Below, one piece after another: positions 17,102 to 24,746 of a stretch of 64,000 nt of DNA. Made by a program: the position numbers and the translations under genes. The notes under the pieces are model-generated. The model searched no databases, was not told the origin of the DNA, and saw nothing but the letters and a program-made list of their open reading frames with translations. Numbering within the stretch: position 1 is the stretch's first letter; every line of letters starts with the position of its first letter. Origin of the DNA: Leuconostoc suionicum (lineage in GTDB: Bacteria > Bacillota > Bacilli > Lactobacillales > Lactobacillaceae); contig NZ_CP015247.1 of NCBI RefSeq assembly GCF_001891125.1, positions 1,568,501 through 1,632,500 of the forward strand. The letters run 5' to 3'.

Positions 17102-18532
17102 ATGGTTATTAAAAATTACGAAATAGGTGCCCGGCTGGATCGATTACCAGTCTCAAAGTGGCATCGAAAGTTATTATGGCTAATTGGTCTTGGTCTCATT
17201 ATTGATGGGTTTGATAATTACATCGGTGGCGTTATTTTGGCTCAACTGACTAAAATTGGTTGGTCAAACGATTATTACAACGCAGCATTCTCTTCCGCAA
17301 CGTTGGCTGGATTATTTGTAGGAAGTTTGCTTGCTGGATTTTTGGGAGATAAATTTGGGCGTAAAACAACTTACCAAATTAATTTACTAATATTTGGCAT
17401 CGGCTCAATTATCGCAGCTTTTTCAGTAAATATGGTTATGCTAATTGGCATACGTGCAATTATTGGCGTTGGTTTGGGTGCCGAAATTGTGGTTGGTTTC
17501 TCAACATTTACTGAGTTTTTACCATCCAAAACACGTGGTAAATGGGTTAGCATGTTATCACTGATTGGCAACAGTGCTCCTCCGGTAGCCACACTAATCG
17601 GACTTATTATTATTCCAGCATTTGGACCTACATATGGCTGGCGAGCAATGTTTTTAATCGCTGGTATTGCAGCTTTTGTTGTTTGGTTTTTACGTAAAGC
17701 CATGCCAGAATCTCCTCGTTGGTTGGCCACAAAAGGTCGAACTGACGAAGCACATAAAATTGTTACCGACGTTGAACACGAAATTGAAGCAGAAATGAAA
17801 TTTTCATTACCACCTGTTGATGATGTTTATCAAGAGGAGGAAGAACAGGTTAAGATTCCTTTCTCAACTCTTTTCAAAAAGCCACTACTGCTTCGCACCA
17901 TTGTTGGAATTTCAGTACTAATTGGCATGAATATATCCTTGTACACTATTACGACGTGGATCCCCACTCTTTTTGTCAAACGTGGTATTTCAGTGACAAC
18001 CTCGATCTTCATGACTACCTTAATTTTATTTGGTGCCCCAGTCGGCGTTTTTATCGCTACAAAAGTTATTGATAAATTCCCACGAAAATGGTTTGGAACA
18101 ATCATGCTCGTTTTAATCGCTATCTTTTCTGTAATCTATGCCATTCAAACGAATCCAATAACAATCGTCATTTTCGGATTTGCTTTAATTTCATTTTTAT
18201 ATATTTATGTATGTTTTGCGAGTGCTGTCTATGTACCGGAATTATGGCCAACAGAAATTCGTTTACGCGGTGCAGGTTTTTGTACAGCTATTGGAAGAGG
18301 ATTTGCAATATTAACACCATACGGTGTAGCATTTTTGCTGTCAAAGTTTGGTGAAATATCTGTTTTTCTAACTATTGCGGTGATAATGCTTGTCGTTGCT
18401 GTTATATTGGCGTCTCTTGGTATTGAAACACGTAATAAATCAGCTGAAGAAATTGCTTATGATGCTTTATCTAAAAAAGATGCTAAAGAATTATTTGCCA
18501 ATAAAGTTAACGCAAATACACCAGAAATTTAA
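17102..18532 (+). CDS. MFS transporter, sugar/acid porter type
   Basis: 476 aa, twelve predicted membrane segments. GDKFGRKTTYQ after segment 2, PESPRWLATKGR before the central loop, and PELWPTEIRLRGAG near segment 10 are the sugar-porter/AAHS-type MFS signatures. The N-terminal LIIDGFDNYIGG contains the acidic residue typical of aromatic-acid:H+ symporters (DGFD). It probably imports the substrate of the neighbouring enzymes. SD AAAGGAGG, the same AGGAGGTTCTC sequence as before pxpB. Confidence 0.87.
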   Translation: MVIKNYEIGARLDRLPVSKWHRKLLWLIGLGLIIDGFDNYIGGVILAQLTKIGWSNDYYNAAFSSATLAGLFVGSLLAGFLGDKFGRKTTYQINLLIFGIGSIIAAFSVNMVMLIGIRAIIGVGLGAEIVVGFSTFTEFLPSKTRGKWVSMLSLIGNSAPPVATLIGLIIIPAFGPTYGWRAMFLIAGIAAFVVWFLRKAMPESPRWLATKGRTDEAHKIVTDVEHEIEAEMKFSLPPVDDVYQEEEEQVKIPFSTLFKKPLLLRTIVGISVLIGMNISLYTITTWIPTLFVKRGISVTTSIFMTTLILFGAPVGVFIATKVIDKFPRKWFGTIMLVLIAIFSVIYAIQTNPITIVIFGFALISFLYIYVCFASAVYVPELWPTEIRLRGAGFCTAIGRGFAILTPYGVAFLLSKFGEISVFLTIAVIMLVVAVILASLGIETRNKSAEEIAYDALSKKDAKELFANKVNANTPEI

Positions 18533-18553
18533 ATTATAAATTGGGAGTTGAAT

Positions 18554-19321
18554 ATGGTACAAAGTTTAGATATTGTTTCAGATTTAGGCGAAGGTTTCGG
18601 TAGTTATCAAATCGCGGATGATGATAGTTTATTGAAAATTGTTTCTTCAGCAAACATTGCTTGTGGATTTCATGCAGGTGATCCACGAACCATGGCTAGC
18701 ACTGTTCAAAAATGCATACTCAATAATGTCGCAATTGGTGCGCATCCTAGTTTTCCTGATCGGGTTGGTTTTGGACGACGTGGCATGGACTTATCCGCAT
18801 TGGAAGTTGAAACTGACATGCTCTATCAAATAGGCGCTTTGAGTGGATTTACTAAGGCATTTGGGGGTAAATTACAGCATGTTACACCACATGGCAAGCT
18901 TGGCAATTTTGTTGTCGAAGATGCAAAATATGCTAATGCGGTTGCCGAAGCAATTGCAAAATTTGATGACTCCCTCATCGTTGTAACTTTACCTGGTGAA
19001 CTCGCTGAAGCAGCCAAGAAAAAAGGACTCCAGATTGCCTATACAATTTTTGCGGATCGTGCTTACAATGATGACGGTTCATTGGTTAGTCGAAGTCATG
19101 AAGGTGCTGTTTTGCATGACAGCGATACTATCACTAAACGTGTTATTCGAATGGTAAAAGAAGGTAAAGTTACTTCCATAACCGGACAAGATATTGATGT
19201 CAATGGCAGTTCTCTTCTACTACACGGTGACACGGCTGGATCCGTGCAAATGGCCAAGGAAATAAAATCAGCATTAATCGCCAATGAAATAGTTATTAAA
19301 AATTTAGCAGGAAGTAATTAA
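18554..19321 (+). CDS. pxpA: 5-oxoprolinase subunit PxpA (LamB/YcsF family)
   Basis: 255 aa. SDLGEGFGSYQIADDDSLLKIVSSANIACGFHAGDP is the diagnostic LamB/YcsF N-terminus; GAHPSFPDRVGFGRR and HGDTAGSVQMA follow. ATG at 18554 with GGGAG 6 nt upstream is preferred to a TTG at 18548. PxpA completes the PxpABC set although pxpBC are in the other operon, 8 kb away and across the LysR gene. This split supports common control of both operons. Confidence 0.92.
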   Translation: MVQSLDIVSDLGEGFGSYQIADDDSLLKIVSSANIACGFHAGDPRTMASTVQKCILNNVAIGAHPSFPDRVGFGRRGMDLSALEVETDMLYQIGALSGFTKAFGGKLQHVTPHGKLGNFVVEDAKYANAVAEAIAKFDDSLIVVTLPGELAEAAKKKGLQIAYTIFADRAYNDDGSLVSRSHEGAVLHDSDTITKRVIRMVKEGKVTSITGQDIDVNGSSLLLHGDTAGSVQMAKEIKSALIANEIVIKNLAGSN

Positions 19322-19352
19322 GTTTGGGCATCCTACTTAATTTAAAGTATAA

Positions 19353-19386
19353 AAAAGCGTTTACCCAATACTGGGTAAACGCTTTT
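19353..19386. terminator. Bidirectional terminator between pxpA and the LOG gene
   Basis: AAAAGCGTTTACCCA-atac-TGGGTAAACGCTTTT, a perfect 15-bp stem with A and T tracts on both sides. It ends pxpA (plus) and the convergent LOG gene (minus). Confidence 0.92.
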
Positions 19387-19438
19387 ATCCTTATGTACTT
19401 AGTTCAATGATAACAACATCTTCATTACTTTGTTAACG

Positions 19439-19990
19439 TTAACCTTCAAAATTTTCTAAATACTCAAACATTGCATCAATTGAATCAAACATTTGAATAC
19501 ATCTCATATCATGTTCACTTACAAAACCATCTTCGTAAACTTCATTTAACCATGCCCAAAATTTATCATAGAAGCCGTTAACGTTAAAAAGTGCCAACGG
19601 TTTGTCGTGCAAATGAATTTTTGACCAGCTGATAACTTGTGCTATCTCCTCTAAGGTTCCAAAACCACCTGGTAGCACAATAAAAACATCAGAATTATCC
19701 ATTAATAGTTGCTTACGATCTGTCATCGTGTTCACCTCTATTAACTGCGTAATTTCTGAAGCCTCAACTGCCTCCTCAGCAAGATTACGAGGTGAAATCC
19801 CTAGAACTGAACCACCGGCTTCCATGGCACTTCTCGCGGTGGCACCCATTAAGCCATCTTTCCCTGCACCAAAAACCAACTTGATTTTTTTCAGAGCAAT
19901 CCTTTTACCAAGTTCTTCTGCTGCCTCTATATACTGTGGGTCATTACCCGATTGTGATCCCATAAAAACGCCAATAGATGAAATTTTCAT
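19439..19990 (-). CDS. LOG-family (TIGR00730) Rossmann-fold protein
   Basis: 183 aa. VFMGSQSGNDPQYIEAAEELG at the N-terminus, VFGAGKDGLMGATARSAMEAGG, and the PGGFGTLEEI motif are those of the LOG family. Plant and actinobacterial members release cytokinin bases from nucleoside monophosphates, and bacterial homologues are nucleotide phosphoribohydrolases. Role in this organism unknown. Confidence 0.9.
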   Translation of the reverse strand: MKISSIGVFMGSQSGNDPQYIEAAEELGKRIALKKIKLVFGAGKDGLMGATARSAMEAGGSVLGISPRNLAEEAVEASEITQLIEVNTMTDRKQLLMDNSDVFIVLPGGFGTLEEIAQVISWSKIHLHDKPLALFNVNGFYDKFWAWLNEVYEDGFVSEHDMRCIQMFDSIDAMFEYLENFEG

Positions 19991-20054
19991 ATATTTATCC
20001 CTAATAATAATTTATCAATTATTGCTTTATTAATCAAGCAAGTAGCTGAAATCT

Positions 20055-20073
20055 TAGTTTATGTGGTAAACTA
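20055..20073. repeat. Inverted repeat upstream of rpoY
   Basis: TAGTTTA-tgtgg-TAAACTA, perfect 7-bp arms about 55 bp before the rpoY start. It may overlap the promoter of the rpoY-rnjA operon and act as an operator. Confidence 0.4.
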
Positions 20074-20127
20074 GAAAATAAGGTTTTGTTCGTGACAAAT
20101 TACTATACTATTTTAATGGAGGCATTT

Positions 20128-20340
20128 ATGATTTATAAAATTTACTACCAAGAACACCCTGAGCGCAATCCAAAGCGTGAAACAACAATTTCAATGTACG
20201 TTGAGGCCGAAAGTTTGCCACAAGCACGTGAAATTGTTGAGGAAAACACAGAATACAATGTGGAGTTTATCGAAGAATTATCTGATAAGGCTGTGACTTA
20301 TGAAAAAGCCAATCCCAACTTCGAAGTTACAACATTCTAA
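20128..20340 (+). CDS. rpoY: RNA polymerase epsilon subunit (DUF1447)
   Basis: 70 aa, the normal size. MIYKIYYQEHPERNPKRETT is the family N-terminus. ATG at 20128 has GGAGG 5 nt upstream; the frame is open further upstream but without an SD. Epsilon is a small Firmicutes RNAP subunit. The stop overlaps the rnjA start (TAATG), the classical rpoY-rnjA pair. Confidence 0.94.
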   Translation: MIYKIYYQEHPERNPKRETTISMYVEAESLPQAREIVEENTEYNVEFIEELSDKAVTYEKANPNFEVTTF

Positions 20341-22022
20341 TGACATATTCTGTAGATATCAAACCTAACGAAGTCGCAGTTTATGCGCTAGGCGGTTTAG
20401 GCGAGATTGGTAAGAACACGTATGGTATCGAGTATCAAAATGAAATTATCGTCGTCGACGCGGGCATTAAGTTCCCAGAAGACGAATTGCTCGGTATTGA
20501 TTACGTTATTCCTGACTATACTTATTTAGTTGATAATATCGATCGCGTTAAAGCACTGGTTATCACCCACGGACACGAAGACCACATCGGTGCAATCGCC
20601 TACTTTTTACAAGCTGTTAATGTTCCAGTATACGCTGGCCCATTAGCAATGGCATTAATTAAGAACAAACTCGAAGAAAAACAGATGCTTAATCGCGTCG
20701 AACTTCATGAAATTACTGATGGATCAGTACTGGAATTTGATCAGTTAAGTGTCGAGTTTTTCCGTACTACCCACTCTATCCCTGATGTATTTGGTGTAGC
20801 TGTACACACACCTGTTGGTACTATTGTCGAAACTGGTGACTTTAAGTTTGACCTGACACCTACTACTAAACAGCCACCTAACCTTTGGTCCATGTCCCGT
20901 ATCGGTGAAAATGGCGTCTTACTCATGATGAGTGATTCAACCAATGCTGAGCGCCCTGAATGGACAAAGTCAGAAGCATGGGTAGCAAAATCTGTTAACC
21001 ATATATTTGATAAAATTCAACATGGACGTATTATATTTGCAACGTTTGCTTCTAATATGAACCGTGTTCGCATGGCTACAGATGCAGCTATTGCACATGG
21101 GCGTAAGATTGCGGTATTTGGTCGTTCAATGGAATCAGCTGTTACTAATGGCCGTGCCCTGGGATATCTAAATATCCCTGATGACATGCTGGTCGAACAA
21201 TCAGAAATCAAACATATTCCTGACGATGAATTGCTTATTCTATCAACTGGTTCTCAAGGTGAGCCAATGGCTGCCTTAGCACGAATTGCTGAAGGAACAC
21301 ATAAGCAAATTCGTTTGAAGCCAAAAGACAATGTTATTTTCTCCTCTTCCCCAATTCCGGGTAATACGGCATCCGTAAACGCTGTTATTAATAAATTACA
21401 AGAAGGTGGCGCTAATGTCATCTATGGTAAAGTTAATAACATCCACACTTCTGGTCACGGTGGTCAAGAAGAAGAAAAGTTAATGATTGCTTTGTTGAAG
21501 CCTAAATTCTTCATGCCTGTTCACGGTGAATATCGTATGTTAAAGGTCCACGCTTCATTAGCACATGAGCTAGAAGTACCAGAAGACCATACTTTCATTT
21601 TAGAAAATGGTGATGTCTTAGCTCTTGATGGTGAAAATGCACGAGTTGCTGGACATTTCCCTGGCGATGACACATACATTGACGGCTCAGGAATCGGTGA
21701 TATCGGTTCAGTTGTGTTACATGATCGTCAAAAACTGTCACAAGATGGCTTAGTTGTTGTTACAGCAACAATCGATTTGAAAAAGAAAGAAATTCTATCT
21801 GGACCAGATATCCTATCTCGTGGTTTTGTCTACATGCGTGAGTCAGGTGAACTTATTAACGAAGGTCGACGTGTTATTTTCAGTACCATGCGACGTGTTA
21901 TGAACAGCTCAAATAATAGTGAGTCAGATATTCGTCAAGCTGTAATCGATGATTTATCTCGTTTCTTATTCAAAGAAACAGCTCGCAAACCAATGATTAT
22001 GCCAATGCTAATTTTGGTTTAA
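20340..22022 (+). CDS. rnjA: Ribonuclease J (RNase J1 type)
   Basis: 560 aa. Metallo-beta-lactamase/beta-CASP nuclease; HGHEDHIGA (H77, H79, D81, H82) holds the zinc ligands, with SDSTNAERPEWT, FASNMNRVR, LSTGSQGEP and TSGHGGQEE further on. RNase J acts in 5'-3' mRNA decay and maturation. The last 20 codons (from position 21964) lie inside the prophage attachment site, so the C-terminus, stop and terminator now sit at the phage junction. The coding sequence is complete. Confidence 0.96.
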   Translation: MTYSVDIKPNEVAVYALGGLGEIGKNTYGIEYQNEIIVVDAGIKFPEDELLGIDYVIPDYTYLVDNIDRVKALVITHGHEDHIGAIAYFLQAVNVPVYAGPLAMALIKNKLEEKQMLNRVELHEITDGSVLEFDQLSVEFFRTTHSIPDVFGVAVHTPVGTIVETGDFKFDLTPTTKQPPNLWSMSRIGENGVLLMMSDSTNAERPEWTKSEAWVAKSVNHIFDKIQHGRIIFATFASNMNRVRMATDAAIAHGRKIAVFGRSMESAVTNGRALGYLNIPDDMLVEQSEIKHIPDDELLILSTGSQGEPMAALARIAEGTHKQIRLKPKDNVIFSSSPIPGNTASVNAVINKLQEGGANVIYGKVNNIHTSGHGGQEEEKLMIALLKPKFFMPVHGEYRMLKVHASLAHELEVPEDHTFILENGDVLALDGENARVAGHFPGDDTYIDGSGIGDIGSVVLHDRQKLSQDGLVVVTATIDLKKKEILSGPDILSRGFVYMRESGELINEGRRVIFSTMRRVMNSSNNSESDIRQAVIDDLSRFLFKETARKPMIMPMLILV

Positions 22023-22028
22023 ATAAAA
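21964..22028. repeat. attL: Prophage attachment site attL (inside the rnjA 3' end)
   Basis: 65-bp direct repeat of 62535-62599 with one difference, C at 21986 against A at 62557, a synonymous Arg codon change (CGC/CGA). The two copies are 40,571 bp apart. The repeat covers the last 19 codons plus the stop of rnjA. It marks the left end of the prophage. Confidence 0.93.
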
Positions 22029-22072
22029 CCGCTATGTATCAACATTTACAAGAAGTTGATTAGCGGTTTTTG
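22025..22072 (+). terminator. Phage-supplied terminator for rnjA
   Basis: AAAACCGCTA pairs with TAGCGGTTTT, and an inner ATCAAC pairs with GTTGAT, followed by Ts. It lies just inside the prophage and replaces the host terminator that was moved to 62596-62629. Confidence 0.85.
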
Positions 22073-22123
22073 TTTTACTTATTTTCTAAAAATTCACTAT
22101 TATTCATTATTTTTCACTTAAAA

Positions 22124-22154
22124 TTTACTACATTTGCTACAAATTTACTACAAA
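22124..22154. other. Integrase arm-type sites, left
   Basis: TTTACTACA (22124-22132), TTTGCTACAA (22133-22142) and TTTACTACAAA (22144-22154) repeat in the same orientation. Two further copies flank the other end at 62478-62498. Such repeats beside att cores are expected of tyrosine-integrase arm sites; binding is inferred. Confidence 0.6.
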
Positions 22155-22155
22155 T

Positions 22156-22301
22156 AAAAAACCGACTAGATTAATTTCTAGCCGGTTTTTTAACGAGTTT
22201 CATCTATATAGAAACCTAGCAGGATGCGCAATAAATTGATAATCACCTTGGTAGGATATTATCATGGAGTTTGACTGCCAGCTAGGCGTAAAATAATTAT
22301 A
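22156..22301 (-). ncRNA. Candidate small RNA 1 beside attL, with promoter and terminator
   Basis: On the minus strand the -35 TTGCAA (22325-22320) is 18 bp from TATAAT (22301-22296). Predicted start is about 22289, end about 22156. The RNA would fold with CCTAGC (22286-22281) pairing GCTAGG (22220-22215), an inner TGATAAT/ATTATCA stem (22237-22264), and end in the hairpin CCGGCTAGA-CTAGTCGG with six Us (22191-22156). About 134 nt, no credible ORF. Expression is not shown by sequence alone. Confidence 0.55.
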
Positions 22302-22325
22302 CTATATTGACATGCATTTTTGCAA

Positions 22326-22420
22326 GTAAAAAGCCTAACAGATGAATAAGCGAACAAAAATAACTCAGGTAATTATACTTATAGAGCGAAGAAAGTCTGT
22401 TAGGCTTAAAAATAATTATA
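22326..22420 (-). ncRNA. Candidate small RNA 2 beside attL
   Basis: Minus-strand TATAAT at 22420-22415 shares the run TATAATTATTTT with small RNA 1. Perfect 12-bp arms (22407-22396 and 22342-22331, AAGCCTAACAGA and complement) enclose 53 nt and end in five Us, so the whole transcript of about 83 nt would be one closed loop with a terminator base. No clear -35 box and no ORF. Confidence 0.5.
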
Positions 22421-22460
22421 CACTACTAATTTTAAAAAGTGTTTTTAAATATTTTGTAAT

Positions 22461-22503
22461 AAAAAGACCCGATAGGGGTAAAGCTTCTCGGAATGCTATC
22501 GGG
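22461..22503 (-). terminator. Hairpin and T tract downstream of the 85-aa SOS gene
   Basis: CCCGATAG (minus 22503-22496) pairs with CTATCGGG (22475-22468) across 20 nt, followed by TCTTTTT. It lies 80 bp after the stop of the 85-aa gene and is most simply its terminator. A possible promoter TTGGTT-16-TATATT (22547-22520) would instead make it a third small RNA. Confidence 0.6.
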
Positions 22504-22583
22504 CCGCGTAATTACTTTTAATATAATTACATGATTATTTTAACCAATAAATTCTCCGAAAACAATAGCTAATATTAAATCCA

Positions 22584-22841
22584 TCAAAAATCGCCAAGTT
22601 CTACATTTACGTTTGTCTCTTCCTTGATACGTTTCGCTAATTCAGGCATGCGATCCTTTTCAGATTCAACGTACCTACCTATTTGTTCAGAATGTGTGGC
22701 CATACCTATTTTGGCGTACTCAAAGAACACGTTTAACTGCTTGGAATATTTTTGATACACGATGCGCACCCAATATAGGGTATTCTTCTGTTTCGTGAAT
22801 CGCTTCTTGATTTCTTCGATTAGTTTGTCGTCGTAGTTCAT
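22584..22841 (-). CDS. Small prophage protein under a LexA-like box
   Basis: 85 aa, charged and probably helical (MNYDDKLIEEIKKRFTKQKN...KRIKEETNVNVELGDF). No family recognised. It is separated from the lysis genes by a terminator and has its own promoter with a GAACACTTGTTC box (22866-22877), so it should be expressed on DNA damage if the host has LexA. It could be an induction-time factor or an effector of the lysogen; function unknown. Confidence 0.75.
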   Translation of the reverse strand: MNYDDKLIEEIKKRFTKQKNTLYWVRIVYQKYSKQLNVFFEYAKIGMATHSEQIGRYVESEKDRMPELAKRIKEETNVNVELGDF

Positions 22842-22854
22842 AATGTCACCTCTA

Positions 22855-22884
22855 TGACATTATACGAACACTTGTTCTTTATTG
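22855..22884 (-). promoter_or_regulatory. Promoter with embedded SOS (Cheo) box
   Basis: Minus strand: TTGCAA, 17-bp spacer, TATAAT directly before the 85-aa gene. The spacer contains GAAC-ACTT-GTTC (22866-22877), an exact match to the Gram-positive LexA consensus GAACNNNNGTTC. Confidence 0.75.
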
Positions 22885-22888
22885 CAAA

Positions 22889-22927
22889 TAAAAAAGCCAA
22901 CCAGAAATAATCTAGTTGGTTTTTTTT
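22889..22927. terminator. Late operon terminator after holin
   Basis: CCAACTAGA pairs with TCTGGTTGG (one G-T) with T tracts on both strands. It lies directly after the holin stop and separates the lysis genes from the 85-aa gene. Confidence 0.8.
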
Positions 22928-22930
22928 AGT

Positions 22931-23236
22931 TTATTCAGTTTTCTTATCTTCTGCCTTACCAAAACCATTTGCAAAGCCATCAATAATTGATGTGATAGAT
23001 TTAGTGGCCGTTTCATTCAATCCTGTTGAAGCAAAACCAGCCCATACACCTAACACAATGTCTTGCACTAATTTTGTATCTTTGGTGTAAAACGATAGCC
23101 CTGTTGCTACGATAGCACCTACAATTACAGCAATCAAAGGTAACAGATGATTATTAATTTTAGTAGGTTTCAACACCTGAACAATCAACCATACGATCAC
23201 TAGAATTGCGATATTTGAATCTATATTAAATGTCAT
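22931..23236 (-). CDS. Phage holin
   Basis: 101 aa. A membrane segment at 8-25 (IAILVIVWLIVQVLKPTK), a second at about 30-50 (LLPLIAVIVGAIVATGLSFY), and an amphipathic third helix; the C-terminus is charged (GKAEDKKTE). Small size, topology and position next to the endolysin identify it as a holin. The exact holin family is uncertain. Confidence 0.82.
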   Translation of the reverse strand: MTFNIDSNIAILVIVWLIVQVLKPTKINNHLLPLIAVIVGAIVATGLSFYTKDTKLVQDIVLGVWAGFASTGLNETATKSITSIIDGFANGFGKAEDKKTE

Positions 23237-23245
23237 TATTTCTCC

Positions 23246-24340
23246 TTATTTAATTGTCGCAAACGCCTTCATCATGCTGACTGGTTCGCCGCCAATTTCA
23301 ACATTGATAGTTGTTGCTGTTTGACTAATCACTTTGTACTTACCGTTCAAAGTGAAGTACTCCATACGTCCGTTATTGCCTTGAATGTATTGGTTACGCA
23401 ATTTATTGCCATATTTATCAGTCAAAGTTAAGGCTGAGATAGGAATATAGTTGTTGTAATCAATCACTGGAATACTCATATCAATGTTGACACCGTACAT
23501 TTTGTTATTGTACTTAGTCCAGTAATCGGCGACATATACACCACTAAATGTTGCATACTTTGTCGTTGAAGTTGTTGTTGATGTATCAGCAGTTGACTGT
23601 GTCGCCTTTGACGCTACCTTTTCAGCTGGCGTATTGTTATCCAATGAGCCAACGACCATCACGTTCCCATCAACACCATAGTGATTATCAGCGTATTGCC
23701 AAATCTTCACGTTGGAATAGTTAGGGAGATATTGCATAGGTGGTGTTGCTTGATGTGCTGTAGTTAAATACCAAGCCATCCACAAAGCGTTTGGATAACG
23801 TGCATTGATACGGCTCAAATCAACATATGAGTTCACGTAGCTAGTGTAGCTATAAAACATAGGCTTATACCCAGAGGCATAAATCTGATCCATAAACGCT
23901 AGAATAGCTGTTGTGTTGTTGGCCTTATTCGCACCAGCACCTGCTTCATAATCCATAGCGATGTATGAACCTTTAGCTAGCCCTGCATTTTGTGCGTCTT
24001 GAACGGCTAATTGAGCCGAGTAAGTAGCTTCACTGACTGAATCACCTACTTGTGCCCAGAAGTAACCACCCGTTTGCATGCCGACTGCATCAGCGTTATG
24101 AATTTGTGCGTAGGCTTTAGGGTTACTATAATGAGCACCCTCACCGCCACCTCGTCCACCTAGCTTAACCATAGTAAAGTTGTCGCCAACTTGCTTGAAT
24201 GAGTTGAAGTAGCTTGCTGTATCACCTTGATAACTGGCAACATCAATCCCATTAGTATTGGCTGACACGCCTGTGATCATTGCACCAAAAAAGGCAACCG
24301 CTCCGATTGAAGCGACTACCCATCGTTTTAATTTATTCAT
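23246..24340 (-). CDS. Endolysin, GH25 muramidase with Sec signal peptide
   Basis: 364 aa. A signal peptide (MNKLKRWVVASIGAVAFFGA.. to VSA, about 1-27) precedes the glycoside hydrolase 25 domain: GIDVASYQG (D33) and AMDYEAG (D130, E132 catalytic). After about residue 225 there is a Ser/Thr linker and a C-terminal domain of about 100 aa that may bind the wall. Exported endolysins are known from Oenococcus and lactobacillus phages, where the holin controls activation rather than export. Confidence 0.9.
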   Translation of the reverse strand: MNKLKRWVVASIGAVAFFGAMITGVSANTNGIDVASYQGDTASYFNSFKQVGDNFTMVKLGGRGGGEGAHYSNPKAYAQIHNADAVGMQTGGYFWAQVGDSVSEATYSAQLAVQDAQNAGLAKGSYIAMDYEAGAGANKANNTTAILAFMDQIYASGYKPMFYSYTSYVNSYVDLSRINARYPNALWMAWYLTTAHQATPPMQYLPNYSNVKIWQYADNHYGVDGNVMVVGSLDNNTPAEKVASKATQSTADTSTTTSTTKYATFSGVYVADYWTKYNNKMYGVNIDMSIPVIDYNNYIPISALTLTDKYGNKLRNQYIQGNNGRMEYFTLNGKYKVISQTATTINVEIGGEPVSMMKAFATIK

Positions 24341-24363
24341 TTGTTTTCCTCCAAATAAAAAAG

Positions 24364-24741
24364 CTAGGCATTACGCTTAGCTTCGTGTTCTGCTGCTACG
24401 TCCTCGACCTCTTTAAACGCCTTGTTGGGAACGTAATCAGAAATTGGTAACTCACGACACTTTTGATATATCTTCTCACCAGTGCCGTTACCGCCTAAAC
24501 CTTTATAAGCTTGCCAGGTATACTCTAAGTCATCTAACTCGCTCAACGTAATAGCACCACGGACGATATAATGACCGCCTTTCTCATAAAGTTGTGAATG
24601 AAGCGTTGCTAAACTAGCATTTTTCAGCAACTTAAATTGTCCACTCCAAACTTTGATCCACCCAAAAATTGACGTACCAGTTAAACCTACAATCAAAGCC
24701 CCAAACCAACCTATCTCATCAAATAATTCCTTTATCGCCAT
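24364..24741 (-). CDS. Phage membrane protein of unknown function
   Basis: 125 aa. One membrane segment near the N-terminus (GWFGALIVGLTGTSIFGWIKVW, about 11-32), then a soluble helical domain. It lies between tail genes and endolysin, the place of small accessory lysis or tail-associated proteins. No family recognised with confidence. Confidence 0.65.
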   Translation of the reverse strand: MAIKELFDEIGWFGALIVGLTGTSIFGWIKVWSGQFKLLKNASLATLHSQLYEKGGHYIVRGAITLSELDDLEYTWQAYKGLGGNGTGEKIYQKCRELPISDYVPNKAFKEVEDVAAEHEAKRNA

Positions 24742-24746
24742 ACGAG

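Noticed and set aside
22331-22407. Solitary CRISPR repeat or anti-CRISPR RNA in the prophage
   Set aside because: Arms do not resemble repeats I know from lactic type II-A systems, and no crRNA-like layout is present.
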